A stretch of 47,382 nt of DNA from an uncultured Roseateles sp. (GTDB lineage: Bacteria > Pseudomonadota > Gammaproteobacteria > Burkholderiales > Burkholderiaceae_C). Every line of letters begins with the position of its first letter. Position 1 is the first letter of the stretch. The translations under genes and the position numbers were made by a program. The notes beneath the pieces are model-generated. The model worked only from the letters and a program-made list of their open reading frames with translations, was not told the origin of the DNA and searched no databases. Below, piece after piece: positions 1 through 8,005 of the stretch. The stretch covers positions 1 to 47,382 of the forward strand of contig NZ_CAJYPS010000030.1 of assembly GCF_913777145.1 (NCBI RefSeq), in the 5' to 3' direction.

Positions 1-320
1 ACCTGGTGCGCAGCAAGATCAAGATCAAGAGCCTGAACTTCATGCGCGGGCGCACCTTCCTGAACAAGTTCGTCATCATCGACGAGGCGCAGAACCTGAC
101 GCCCAAGCAGATGAAGACGCTGATCACGCGTGCCGGCCCCGGCACCAAGATCGTCTGCCTGGGCAATCTGGCGCAGATCGACACGCCCTACCTGACCGAG
201 GGCAGCTCGGGCCTGACCTTCGCGGTGGACCGCTTCAAGGGCTGGGCCCACAGCGGCCACGTGACGCTGGCGCGTGGCGAACGTTCGCGCCTGGCGGACT
301 TTGCGTCGGAGGTGCTGTGA
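1..320 (+). CDS. PhoH family ATPase, C-terminal part (start outside window)
   Basis: Only the last ~105 residues are in the window; the reading frame is open through its left edge, so the start lies upstream. The visible part carries the Walker B-like strand VIIDEAQNLTPKQMK, the CLGNLAQIDTPYL segment, and a closing LARGERSRLADFASEVL. These are characteristic of the PhoH nucleotide-binding domain, and the ending resembles the long PIN-PhoH (YlaK/PhoH2) form, an ATP-dependent RNA-acting protein in the cytoplasm. The N-terminal PIN domain cannot be checked here. The stop codon abuts the HiPIP gene, which suggests co-transcription. Confidence 0.85.
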   Translation, partial: LVRSKIKIKSLNFMRGRTFLNKFVIIDEAQNLTPKQMKTLITRAGPGTKIVCLGNLAQIDTPYLTEGSSGLTFAVDRFKGWAHSGHVTLARGERSRLADFASEVL

Positions 321-331
321 CCCCCGCCGGC

Positions 332-625
332 ATGAACCGGCGCCGCCTGCTGTGGCTGGCGCCGGCCCTGTGTGCCGGGCGAGCGCTGGCGCAGAGCCAG
401 AACCTGCTGCAGGAGAGCGACGACGAGGCCAAGGCCACCGGCTACCGCGCGGACGCCAGCCAGGTGGACCGGGCCAAGTTCCCCAAGTACGCGCCGGGCC
501 AGACCTGCGCGAACTGCTCGCTGTTCGCGCCCGACGGCGACAAGCCCAGCGGCGGCTGCGCCCTCTTCTACGGCAAGGATGTGCTGGCCAAGGGCTGGTG
601 CAACAGCTGGGAGAAGCGCGCCTGA
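332..625 (+). CDS. High-potential iron-sulfur protein (HiPIP)
   Basis: A 97-residue protein with an N-terminal export signal (MNRRRLLWLAPALCAGRALA) followed by a short soluble domain with four cysteines, C59, C62, C76 and C90. The CxxC-x13-C-x13-C spacing is that of HiPIPs, small periplasmic electron carriers holding a [4Fe-4S](3+/2+) cluster. Members are usually exported folded by the Tat route; the arginine run at residues 3-5 fits, although the motif is not perfect. The ATG at 332 is preferred. A GTG at 317 overlaps the stop of the PhoH gene and would add five residues before the signal. What it donates electrons to is not shown by its neighbours. Confidence 0.92.
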   Translation: MNRRRLLWLAPALCAGRALAQSQNLLQESDDEAKATGYRADASQVDRAKFPKYAPGQTCANCSLFAPDGDKPSGGCALFYGKDVLAKGWCNSWEKRA

Positions 626-665
626 CACGCGCGCACCGGGCCGGCCGCGGCCGGCCTCACGGCCT

Positions 666-2066
666 TCACTCGTCGCGCTGCAGCCGGGTGGAGAAGCGCT
701 TCACCACCTTGTCGCGCGCCACCGCCTGGCGGCCGGCCTGTATCAGCTGGTCGATCTGCTCGGTGGGCAGCTTGAGCCGCGTGGGGATGGCATTCAGCAC
801 CGCTTCCTGGTCCTCGGGCATGTCGGCGAAGCTGATCTGCGTGACTGCGAACTTCACGTCCTCGCAGCGCCATTCGGGGTTGAGCGCGCGCAGGGCCGCC
901 TTGCGCTCGTCGGGCAGGCTGCAGCGGTAGGTGACGATGTCGCGCTCCCAGTCGCGCATCATGGGCAGAAAGCTGGAATAGCTCATGCGCATGGTGCTCT
1001 CGATCGCGGTGTCCACCGCGCCGGACGCGATGTCTATGGCCGAGGGCCCCGACACCTCGTGCGCCCAGTCGGAGCTGGGGCCCTGCCCCGCGTCCACCAC
1101 GACGAACAGCAGCCGCCTCATCGTGGCGGCGTCGTTCTCGCTGATGGGGCCATAGGGCGTGTTCAGCAGCACCCGGCTCTGCAGTATGGCCACCAGGCCC
1201 AGGTTGTCGGTCAGGCCACCGTCCACCAGCTTCAGGTAGCGGCCCGCCTTGGCGTTGCGGTTCTCCTTGTACAGCCGCGCCAGCGCCAGGCGCATGCGGT
1301 GCTGCTCGTCGCGCTCGTCGCTGCGGGCCAGCAGGCCGGGCGGCAGCGCGGTGTCGTTGCAATGCTCCGGGAAGCGCTCCAGCACCACCGGCGCAAAGAA
1401 CAGCGGCACGGCCATGGACGCGGCCACCGCCTCCGAGACCGGGTAGCTGGGCAGATCGCTGCAGATGGCCTCGAACGCGCGTTCGTGGAAGGGGAAGGCG
1501 AGCCGGTACTGCACATTGCTCGCGTTGATCCAGACCGCGGGGCGCTGCTGGCGGAACATGTCGGCAAAGGTCGCGCCCTTGAACACGTCCTTCTCCAGCC
1601 AGTCGTTGAAGTCGCTGCGATCGTTCAGGCCGCCGGCCAGCAGGCGGCGCAGGTTGTTGGGGTTGAGCAGGCTGAAGCGCAGGCCGGCCTCGCCGTCGCG
1701 CAGCAGCACCTTCTCGCGGAAGTCGGTCAGCCCGGCCGTGCCGTGCAGGCCGAAATAGGCGGCCGTGATGGAGCCGCCGGACACGCTGGTGACAAAGCCC
1801 ACCTCGTCCAGCAGATTGCGCGAGCCGCGCGAGGGCTGCTCGCGCAAGCCCTCCAGCACGCCATAGGCGAAGGCCGCGGCGCGCAGCCCGCCGCCCGAAA
1901 AGCTCAGCGCGACCTGCACATCGCCGCCCAGCGACTTGCTGCTGCTCAACACGGCCTTGGACTGCGGCTGCGCCGGCTTGTTGCGCGGCGGATTCAGCGG
2001 CGCGCCGGCACAACCCGCCAGCAGGCAAGCCGCCATCCACAGGACCAGGCATCTCAAACTCAACAC
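666..2066 (-). CDS. Patatin-like phospholipase lipoprotein
   Basis: A 466-residue protein starting at a GTG with a GGGAG-type ribosome site just upstream. It begins with a lipoprotein signal (hydrophobic run, then LLAGC with the lipid-bearing Cys19). The patatin fold is shown by the oxyanion-hole segment SGGGLRAAAFAYG near residues 57-69, the nucleophile elbow SVSGGS around Ser96, and the DGGLTDNLGL segment carrying the catalytic aspartate. Patatins are Ser-Asp dyad acyl hydrolases acting on phospholipids; here the enzyme is probably tethered to the envelope. The first glycine of the usual GxSxG elbow is a serine. It is transcribed divergently from dinB. The substrate is not predictable. Confidence 0.88.
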   Translation of the reverse strand: MLSLRCLVLWMAACLLAGCAGAPLNPPRNKPAQPQSKAVLSSSKSLGGDVQVALSFSGGGLRAAAFAYGVLEGLREQPSRGSRNLLDEVGFVTSVSGGSITAAYFGLHGTAGLTDFREKVLLRDGEAGLRFSLLNPNNLRRLLAGGLNDRSDFNDWLEKDVFKGATFADMFRQQRPAVWINASNVQYRLAFPFHERAFEAICSDLPSYPVSEAVAASMAVPLFFAPVVLERFPEHCNDTALPPGLLARSDERDEQHRMRLALARLYKENRNAKAGRYLKLVDGGLTDNLGLVAILQSRVLLNTPYGPISENDAATMRRLLFVVVDAGQGPSSDWAHEVSGPSAIDIASGAVDTAIESTMRMSYSSFLPMMRDWERDIVTYRCSLPDERKAALRALNPEWRCEDVKFAVTQISFADMPEDQEAVLNAIPTRLKLPTEQIDQLIQAGRQAVARDKVVKRFSTRLQRDE

Positions 2067-2176
2067 AGGCTCTCCCGACTTCTCCCGCGCGCGATCCTAG
2101 CGGCGCCGCTCCCCACTGCCCATAGCTCCGGAGACAGGGGCAGACCTTGCTGCCAACTGCTGTCAGTCGGCGCGCG

Positions 2177-2182
2177 GACAAT
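2177..2182 (+). promoter_or_regulatory. -10-like element of dinB (probable leaderless start)
   Basis: GACAAT lies 8 nt before the dinB ATG, so transcription should begin at or within two bases of the start codon. There is no Shine-Dalgarno sequence and no convincing -35 box 17 nt upstream. Confidence 0.5.
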
Positions 2183-2190
2183 CCCTGCCC

Positions 2191-3402
2191 ATGGAGCCCC
2201 CCCGACGCTGGATCGCCCACCTCGACATGGACGCGTTCTACGCGTCCGTCGAGCTGCTGCGCTACCCGCAGCTCAAAGGTGAGGCGGTGGTGGTGGGCGG
2301 GCGCCGCGCCAGCGCGCCGCGCCAACTGGACGACGGCCGCTGGGAGTACTCGCGGCTGCGCGACTACACCGGGCGCGGCGTGGTCACTACCAGCAGCTAC
2401 GCGGCGCGCGACCTGGGCGTGTTCTCGGCCATGGGCCTGATGAAGGCGGCACTGCGCGCGCCCGACGCCATCCTGCTGCCGGCGGACTTCGATGCCTACC
2501 GCAAGTACTCGCGCCTGTTCAAGGCCGCGGTGGCCGAGCTGGCGCCGGTCATCGAGGACCGCGGCATCGACGAGATCTACATCGACCTCAGCGAGGTGCC
2601 GGGCGTGCACGACACCGTGGGCCACGACCCGCTGGGCGGCGTCAAGGCGGTGGCGCGCGAGCTCAAGAACTCGGTGCTGCGCGCCACCGGCCTGAGCTGT
2701 TCCATCGGCGTCACGCCCAACAAGCTGCTCAGCAAGATCGCCAGCGAGCTGGACAAGCCCGACGGACTCACCGTGCTGACGCTGGACGACATCCCGGCCC
2801 GCATCTGGCCGCTGGCGGTGCGCAAGATCAACGGCATAGGCCCCAAGGCGGGCCAGAAGCTGCAGGCGCTGGGGCTGGAAACCGTGGGCGACCTGGCCGC
2901 GGCCGCCCCGGCCTGGCTGATCGAGCAGTTCGGCGCGCGCTATGGCGCCTGGCTGCATGCGGCCGCCCATGGCCGCGACAGCCGCCCGGTGGTGACGCAC
3001 AGCGAGCCGGTCAGCGTCAGCCGCGAAACCACCTTCGAGCGCGACCTGCACGCGGTGCGCGATCGCGCCCAGCTGGGCCGCATCCTGGACGAGCTCTGCG
3101 CCCGGCTGGCCGACGATCTGGCCCGCAAGCGCTACCGCGGCAGCACCGTGGGCATCAAGCTGCGCTTCGAGGGCTTTCACACCGTCACGCGCGACCTGAC
3201 CCTCAAGGCCCCGATACAGTCCGCCGCCGAGATCCGCCACGCGGCGGGCCAATGCCTCAAGCGGGTCAGCTTCGACAAGCGCCTGCGGCTAATGGGTGTG
3301 CGCATAGGCAAGCTCAGCCACGCCGGCCGCGACACCACGGCGGCCCCCTCGCCTGCGCCGGCCAGCCCGGCCGCCGCCCCCGAGAACCTGCCGCTGTTCT
3401 GA
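2191..3402 (+). CDS. dinB: DNA polymerase IV (Y-family translesion polymerase)
   Basis: 403 residues, slightly longer than E. coli DinB. The metal-binding catalytic segment HLDMDAFYASVELL is at residues 10-23 (Asp12), and RGIDEIYIDL supplies the second acidic pair. A helix-hairpin-helix-like INGIGPKAGQKLQALGLETVGDLA follows, then the little-finger domain (HSEPVSVSRETTFERDL...) and a proline/alanine-rich tail ending in ENLPLF. That tail resembles a beta-clamp binding peptide (compare QLxLF). The enzyme extends DNA past damaged template bases at stalled forks. Compared with short DinB versions there is an insert around residues 37-60 (GRRASAPRQLDDGRWEYSRL), which is common in betaproteobacterial members. 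The ATG is chosen because the family's conserved N-terminus begins directly after it. Confidence 0.96.
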   Translation: MEPPRRWIAHLDMDAFYASVELLRYPQLKGEAVVVGGRRASAPRQLDDGRWEYSRLRDYTGRGVVTTSSYAARDLGVFSAMGLMKAALRAPDAILLPADFDAYRKYSRLFKAAVAELAPVIEDRGIDEIYIDLSEVPGVHDTVGHDPLGGVKAVARELKNSVLRATGLSCSIGVTPNKLLSKIASELDKPDGLTVLTLDDIPARIWPLAVRKINGIGPKAGQKLQALGLETVGDLAAAAPAWLIEQFGARYGAWLHAAAHGRDSRPVVTHSEPVSVSRETTFERDLHAVRDRAQLGRILDELCARLADDLARKRYRGSTVGIKLRFEGFHTVTRDLTLKAPIQSAAEIRHAAGQCLKRVSFDKRLRLMGVRIGKLSHAGRDTTAAPSPAPASPAAAPENLPLF

Positions 3403-3506
3403 CCTAGACCTTTGGCGATAGGCCACCGGCCAACCAGCTGGGGATGCCCGCCCGCCCCTGCCCGCCGCACACTGCCCGCTTTGCAGCCGCCAGGAGCGTG
3501 CCCATC

Positions 3507-4880
3507 ATGACGACCGAGACTTTCGATGCCATCGTGCTGGGCGCGGGCCAGGCCGGGCCAGCCATCGCCGCGCGCTGCAGCGCGCAGGGCCTGCGCACCG
3601 CGCTGATCGAGCGCAGCCATTTCGGCGGCACCTGCGTGAACGTGGGCTGCATCCCGACCAAGACCATGGTGGCCAGCGCACGCGCCATCCACCTGGCGCG
3701 CCGCGGGGCCGAGTTCGGCTTCTCCACCGGCGAACTGCGCGTGGACATGGCACGCATCAGGGCCCGCAAGGAGGAGGTGCTGGGCCAGTCGCGCAGCGGC
3801 GTGGAGGCCTGGATGCGCCGCCAGGACCGCCTGGAGCTGATCCATGGCGAGGCCCGCTTCGTCGCACCGGCCACGCTGGAGGTGAACGGCCGCCGGCTCA
3901 GCGCGCCGCGCATCTTCCTCAACGTGGGCGGCCGCCCGGCCCGGCCCGAGCTGCCGGGGCTGGACCAGGTGTCCACGCTGGACAACGCCTCGCTGATGGA
4001 GCTTGAGCGGGTGCCCCGCCACCTGGTGGTGGTGGGCGGCAGCTACATCGGGCTGGAATTCGCGCAGATGTTCCACCGCTTCGGCGCCGAGGTCACCGTG
4101 GTGGAGCGCTCGCCGCGCCTGCTACCGCGCGAGGACCAGGATGTGTCGGACGCGCTGCGCGCCATCCTGGAAGCCGAGGGCGTGCGCTTCGTGCTCGGGG
4201 CGGAATGCCTGTCGCTGGCGCCGGGCGCGGGCGGCGACGGCGTGGTGGCGCAGGCCGGGGGCCAGGCGATCGCGGGCAGCCATGTGCTGCTGGCGCTGGG
4301 GCGCCGCCCCAACACCGATGGCCTGGGGCTGGAGCTCGCCGGCATCGCCACCGACGTGCGCGGCTACATCCAGGTGGACGAGCAATGCCGCACCAGCGCC
4401 GAGGGCGTGTGGGCTGTGGGCGACTGCAATGGCCGCGGCGCCTTCACGCACACGGCCTGGAACGACCACGAGATCGTCGTGGCCAACCTGTTCGACGCCG
4501 ACCCGCGCCGCCTCAGCGACCGCATCCCCTGCTACGGCCTCTTCATCGACCCGGCGCTGGGCCGCGTGGGCCTGACCGAGACCGAGGCGCGGGCCACCGG
4601 CCGGCCGCTGCTGGGCGCCAAGATGGCCATGCAGCGCGTGGGCCGGGCGCGCGAGTCCGGCGAGACCCAGGGCTTCATGAAGGTGGTGGTGGACGCCCAG
4701 ACCCAGCGCCTGCTGGGCGCCGCCGTCCTGGGCCTGAACGGCGACGAGGTGGTGCACACGCTGCTGGCCCACATGGCAGCCGACCAGCCCTGGACCGTGC
4801 TGTCGCGCACCGTGCAGATCCACCCCACGGTGTCCGAGCTGCTGCCCACGCTGCTGCAGCAGTTGCAACCCCTGAGCTGA
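3507..4880 (+). CDS. Mercuric-reductase-like FAD-dependent pyridine nucleotide-disulfide oxidoreductase
   Basis: 457 residues. The N-terminal FAD-binding motif AIVLGAGQAGPAIAARC is followed by the redox-active pair in GGTCVNVGCIPTKT, then a central NAD(P)H-binding GGSYIGLEFAQMF, the second FAD motif GVWAVGDCNGRGAFTHTA and a C-terminal dimerisation domain ending with the IHPTVSELLPTLL histidine motif. This is the class I disulfide reductase architecture shared by lipoamide dehydrogenase, glutathione reductase and MerA. MerA's N-terminal HMA domain and C-terminal CC pair are absent and there are no mer genes nearby, so mercury reduction is not supported. The ATG at 3507 is chosen for its CAGGAG ribosome site 10 nt upstream. 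Confidence 0.88.
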   Translation: MTTETFDAIVLGAGQAGPAIAARCSAQGLRTALIERSHFGGTCVNVGCIPTKTMVASARAIHLARRGAEFGFSTGELRVDMARIRARKEEVLGQSRSGVEAWMRRQDRLELIHGEARFVAPATLEVNGRRLSAPRIFLNVGGRPARPELPGLDQVSTLDNASLMELERVPRHLVVVGGSYIGLEFAQMFHRFGAEVTVVERSPRLLPREDQDVSDALRAILEAEGVRFVLGAECLSLAPGAGGDGVVAQAGGQAIAGSHVLLALGRRPNTDGLGLELAGIATDVRGYIQVDEQCRTSAEGVWAVGDCNGRGAFTHTAWNDHEIVVANLFDADPRRLSDRIPCYGLFIDPALGRVGLTETEARATGRPLLGAKMAMQRVGRARESGETQGFMKVVVDAQTQRLLGAAVLGLNGDEVVHTLLAHMAADQPWTVLSRTVQIHPTVSELLPTLLQQLQPLS

Positions 4881-4899
4881 GCACGGCGGCGCGGGCCGC

Positions 4900-4905
4900 T
4901 ACAGT
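4900..4905 (+). promoter_or_regulatory. -10-like element of the DinG-type helicase gene (probable leaderless start)
   Basis: TACAGT is 8 nt before the GTG start codon, with no ribosome binding site between. The placement implies a transcript starting at the start codon. Confidence 0.5.
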
Positions 4906-4913
4906 CTCGCGCC

Positions 4914-7301
4914 GTGACGACTGCTCCCCCGCCCGCCGCCCCCGAGCCGGCGCCCCCCGACGCCGCCGGCTGGCACTACACGGTGTCGGTGCGCAGCCTG
5001 TGCGAGTTCACCGCCAAGCAGGGCGACCTGGACCGCCGCTTCAGCCCCTCGGCCACCGCGCTGGAGGGCCAGGCGGTGCAGCTGGCCGTGCTGGCCCGCC
5101 GCGGCGAGGGCTACCAGACCGAGGTGGCGCTGGAAGGCTCATGGGGCGGCCTGCGCGTGCGCGGCCGGGCGGACGGCTATGACGCTGGCGTGAACCGGCT
5201 GGAAGAGCTCAAGACCATACGCGGCGCGGTCAGCCTGATCACCGAGAACCGCCGCGCGCTGCACTGGGCCCAGCTGGAGACCTATGGCGCGCTGCTGTGT
5301 GCCGAACGCGGTCTGGCCGAGCTGGAGCTCGCGCTGGTCTATGTGGACGCCGACTCGCAGACCGAGACCGTGCTGCACGACACCCTGCCCGCGGCCGAGC
5401 TGCAGGCCCGTTTCACGGCCCGCTGCGCGCTGTTCGCGGCCTGGGCCGAGCAGGAGGCCCGCCACCGCCAGGCGCGCGACGCCGCGCTGGCCAAGCTGGC
5501 CTTTCCGCTGGGCGAGCTGCGCCCGGGCCAGCGCGTGCTGGCCGAGGCGGTCTACCGCGCGGCCAGCCACGGCCGCTGCCTGCTCGCGCAGGCGCCCACC
5601 GGCATAGGCAAGACGCTGGGCACGCTCTACCCGCTGCTGCGTGCAATGCCGCGCCAGCAGCTGGACAAGATCGCCTACCTGACCTGCAAGGGCACGGGCC
5701 GCCTCACCGCGCTGGACGGCCTGCGCCGCCTGCGCGAGGCCGCGCCCGGCCGGCCGCTGCGCGTGCTGGCGCTGGTGGCCAAGGACCAGGCCTGCGAGCA
5801 CCCGGGCAAGGCCTGTCACGGCGAGGCCTGCCCGCTGGCCGCCGGCTTCTACGACCGCCTGCCCGCGGCCCGCGCCGAGGCGGTGGCTAACGGCTGGCTG
5901 GAGCCCGCCACGCAGCGCCGCATCGCGCTGCGCCACGGCGTCTGCCCCTACTACCTGGGCCAGGAGCTGCTGCGCTGGGCCGATGTGGTGGTGGGCGATG
6001 TGCACCACGGTTTCGACCCGCACGGCCAGCTGTGGAACCTCGCCCAGGCCCAGGGCTGGCAGATCGCGCTGCTGGTGGACGAGGCGCACAACCTGGTGGA
6101 CCGCACCCGCGACATGTACAGCACCCAGCTCTCGCTGGGCCAGCTGCGCGCCGCGGCCGACGCCGCACCCAGGCCGCTGCGCGCGCCGCTGGCCCGCCTG
6201 GCCCATGAGCTGGGCCAACTGGGCCACCCCGACGAGGCCTTCTCGCCCGAGGGCTACCGCGCGCTGGAGGAGCTGCCCGAGGAGTTCGGCGACGCGCTGC
6301 AGCAGGCCCATGCGGCGCTGGGCGAGCATGTGCTGCGCCACCCGCTGGACACCGGGCCCATGCTGGACATCTTCTTCCTGGTGCTGGGCCTGCAGCGCCT
6401 GCTGGACCGCTTCGGCACGCACTCGCTGCTGGACCTGCAGCGCAGCGAGCAGGCCCGCGCCGCGCCCACGCCAAGTGGCAGCGCACAAAACCTCTCGCTG
6501 CTGGAGGATGGCGACGCGCTGCTGGCCCGGGGGCAAGACCTGACGCTGTCACTGCGCAACATCGTGCCCGGCGCCTTTCTGAAGGAGCGTTTCGAGGGCT
6601 TTCGCAGCGTCACGCTGTTCTCGGCCACGCTGGGCCCGCCCGACTACCCGCGGGCGCTGCTGGGCCTGCCGGAAGATACCGCGTGGCTGGACGTGCCCTC
6701 GCCCTTCCCGCCCGAGCACCTGGTGGTGCGCGTGGCGCAGCAGCTGTCCACCCGCTACGAGCACCGCGCCGCCTCGCTGGACGCGCTGGTGGACCTGATC
6801 GCCACCCAGTACGCCGAGCATCCCGGCAACTACCTCGCGTTCTTCAGCAGCTTCGACTACCTGGACCGGGCCGCGGACCGCCTGGCCGAACGCCACCCGG
6901 CGTTGCCGCAATGGCGCCAGGCGCGCAGCATGAACGACGGCGCCCGGCGGGCCTTCCTGGAGCGCTTCGTGCCCGAGGGCCAGGGCGTGGGTTTTGCGGT
7001 GCTGGGCGGCGCCTTCTCCGAGGGCGTGGACCTGCCGGGCTCGCGCCTGATCGGCGCCTTCATCGCCACGCTGGCGCTGCCGCCGGTGTCGCCGCTGCAG
7101 GAGCGCATACGCGAACGCCTGGCCGCGCTGTTCGGCATCGACCAGGGCTATGCCGACCGGGTGCCGGGCCTGCAAAAGGTGGTGCAGGCCGCGGGCCGGG
7201 TCCTGCGCTCGGCCGACGACCGCGGCTGGGTCTGGCTGCTGGACAGCCGCTACCGGCGGCCCGATGTACGCGCGCTGCTACCGGCCTGGTGGCGGCTCTG
7301 A
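4914..7301 (+). CDS. DinG/XPD-type Fe-S DNA helicase with N-terminal RecB-like PD-(D/E)xK nuclease domain
   Basis: 795 residues from a GTG start. Residues ~20-180 look like a RecB/Cas4-family nuclease: GRADGYD with Asp87, the ELK segment Glu98-x-Lys100, and a Q120-x3-Y124 motif. Then comes a superfamily 2 helicase: Walker A PTGIGKT at 228-234, DEAH at 389-392, and a C-terminal motor half with SATLGPPDYPRALLG and VVQAAGRVLRSADDRG. Four cysteines (C294, C301, C306, C344) between Walker A and DEAH fit the [4Fe-4S] domain of XPD/DinG helicases, which unwind DNA 5' to 3' and can resolve R-loops or G-quadruplexes. The fused nuclease domain is absent from E. coli DinG and YoaA. It follows the flavoenzyme gene by 33 nt but has its own promoter-like hexamer. 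Confidence 0.9.
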   Translation: MTTAPPPAAPEPAPPDAAGWHYTVSVRSLCEFTAKQGDLDRRFSPSATALEGQAVQLAVLARRGEGYQTEVALEGSWGGLRVRGRADGYDAGVNRLEELKTIRGAVSLITENRRALHWAQLETYGALLCAERGLAELELALVYVDADSQTETVLHDTLPAAELQARFTARCALFAAWAEQEARHRQARDAALAKLAFPLGELRPGQRVLAEAVYRAASHGRCLLAQAPTGIGKTLGTLYPLLRAMPRQQLDKIAYLTCKGTGRLTALDGLRRLREAAPGRPLRVLALVAKDQACEHPGKACHGEACPLAAGFYDRLPAARAEAVANGWLEPATQRRIALRHGVCPYYLGQELLRWADVVVGDVHHGFDPHGQLWNLAQAQGWQIALLVDEAHNLVDRTRDMYSTQLSLGQLRAAADAAPRPLRAPLARLAHELGQLGHPDEAFSPEGYRALEELPEEFGDALQQAHAALGEHVLRHPLDTGPMLDIFFLVLGLQRLLDRFGTHSLLDLQRSEQARAAPTPSGSAQNLSLLEDGDALLARGQDLTLSLRNIVPGAFLKERFEGFRSVTLFSATLGPPDYPRALLGLPEDTAWLDVPSPFPPEHLVVRVAQQLSTRYEHRAASLDALVDLIATQYAEHPGNYLAFFSSFDYLDRAADRLAERHPALPQWRQARSMNDGARRAFLERFVPEGQGVGFAVLGGAFSEGVDLPGSRLIGAFIATLALPPVSPLQERIRERLAALFGIDQGYADRVPGLQKVVQAAGRVLRSADDRGWVWLLDSRYRRPDVRALLPAWWRL

Positions 7302-7587
7302 ATCCTGGCGGGGCTGGCCTGGGGCGGCCTGCGCCGCCTGGCGGCTGCCGGCGCAGCATGCGGTTGTCCTGCATCAGCCCCAGCACCAGCAGCCCGGGGA
7401 ACGCCTGCTGCTCCGCCCACTCGAAATAGGCCCAGCTCAACGCCGCACACAGCAGGCCGCAGGCCAGCAGGCTGAAGCGATCAAGAAGCCCAGGCACGGT
7501 GCCATTCACGCCCTCTGCGCGCAAACACGCTCGCCGCGCACCGCACAAATCGCTAGGCTGGAGCGCTCAACTCGCAGCGGAGCCCGC
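7302..7587. other. 286-nt stretch without a confident gene; possible remnant of a small membrane-protein gene on the minus strand
   Basis: On the minus strand, roughly 7508 down to 7320, one frame reads like genuine protein: a GTG, then LLDRFSLLACGLLCAALSW (a possible membrane helix) followed by AYFEWAEQQAFPGLLVLGLM. Downstream it continues without a stop into the antisense of the helicase 3' end, where it becomes low-complexity. It is either a decayed gene that lost its stop or a chance frame. On the plus strand, 7548-7587 holds the VOC gene's promoter area (TAGGCT) and its GCGGAG ribosome site. Confidence 0.3.
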
Positions 7588-7965
7588 ATGAAACGCGTCA
7601 CCGGCCTAGGCGGCATCTTCTTCAAGTCCCAGGACCCCAAGGCCCTGGCCGAGTGGTACCGCGTGCACCTGGGGCTGCAGGTGGAGGACTGGGGCGGCGT
7701 GGCCTTCCGCTGGGCGGACGACAGCCCCACGGGCACCACCATCTGGAGCCCGTTCAAGGCCGACAGCAATTACTTCGCGCCCAGCACCGCGCCCTTCATG
7801 ATCAATTTCCGCGTCGCCGACCTGAAGGCGCTGATGGCCGCGCTGCGCAGCGAGGGCTGCCAGGTGGCGGACGAGATCAGCGACTCGGAGTTCGGCAAGT
7901 TCGCATGGGTGATGGACCCCGAGGGCCACAAGCTGGAACTCTGGGAGCCGCCGGCCGGCCGCTGA
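7588..7965 (+). CDS. VOC (glyoxalase/bleomycin-resistance fold) family protein
   Basis: 125 residues forming one vicinal-oxygen-chelate domain: GLGGIFFKSQDPKALAEWYRVHLGL at the start, a central FMINFRVADLKALMAALR, and the closing DPEGHKLELWEPP with the typical C-terminal glutamate. VOC proteins bind a metal and act as lyases, isomerases, dioxygenases or antibiotic binders; the reaction cannot be read from sequence. The ATG at 7588 follows a GCGGAG ribosome site. A LysR-type regulator gene lies 40 nt downstream on the same strand and may be functionally linked. Confidence 0.87.
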   Translation: MKRVTGLGGIFFKSQDPKALAEWYRVHLGLQVEDWGGVAFRWADDSPTGTTIWSPFKADSNYFAPSTAPFMINFRVADLKALMAALRSEGCQVADEISDSEFGKFAWVMDPEGHKLELWEPPAGR

Positions 7966-7992
7966 ACCCCCGGCAGGCGCGGGCCGCGCGGC

Positions 7993-7998
7993 TACAGT
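7993..7998 (+). promoter_or_regulatory. -10-like element of the LysR gene (probable leaderless start)
   Basis: TACAGT ends 7 nt before the preferred ATG at 8006, and no Shine-Dalgarno sequence is present. Confidence 0.45.
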
Positions 7999-8005
7999 GC
8001 CGCGC

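Noticed and set aside
568..3252. An 894-codon open frame on the minus strand across the patatin and dinB genes
   Set aside because: It overlaps two genes with clear conserved motifs, has Arg/Ala/Gly-rich low-complexity composition and no recognisable domain. It is a high-GC shadow frame.
3507..4880. Mercury resistance function for the flavoprotein
   Set aside because: The C-terminal vicinal cysteine pair and HMA domain of MerA are missing and there are no merR, merT or merP genes nearby.
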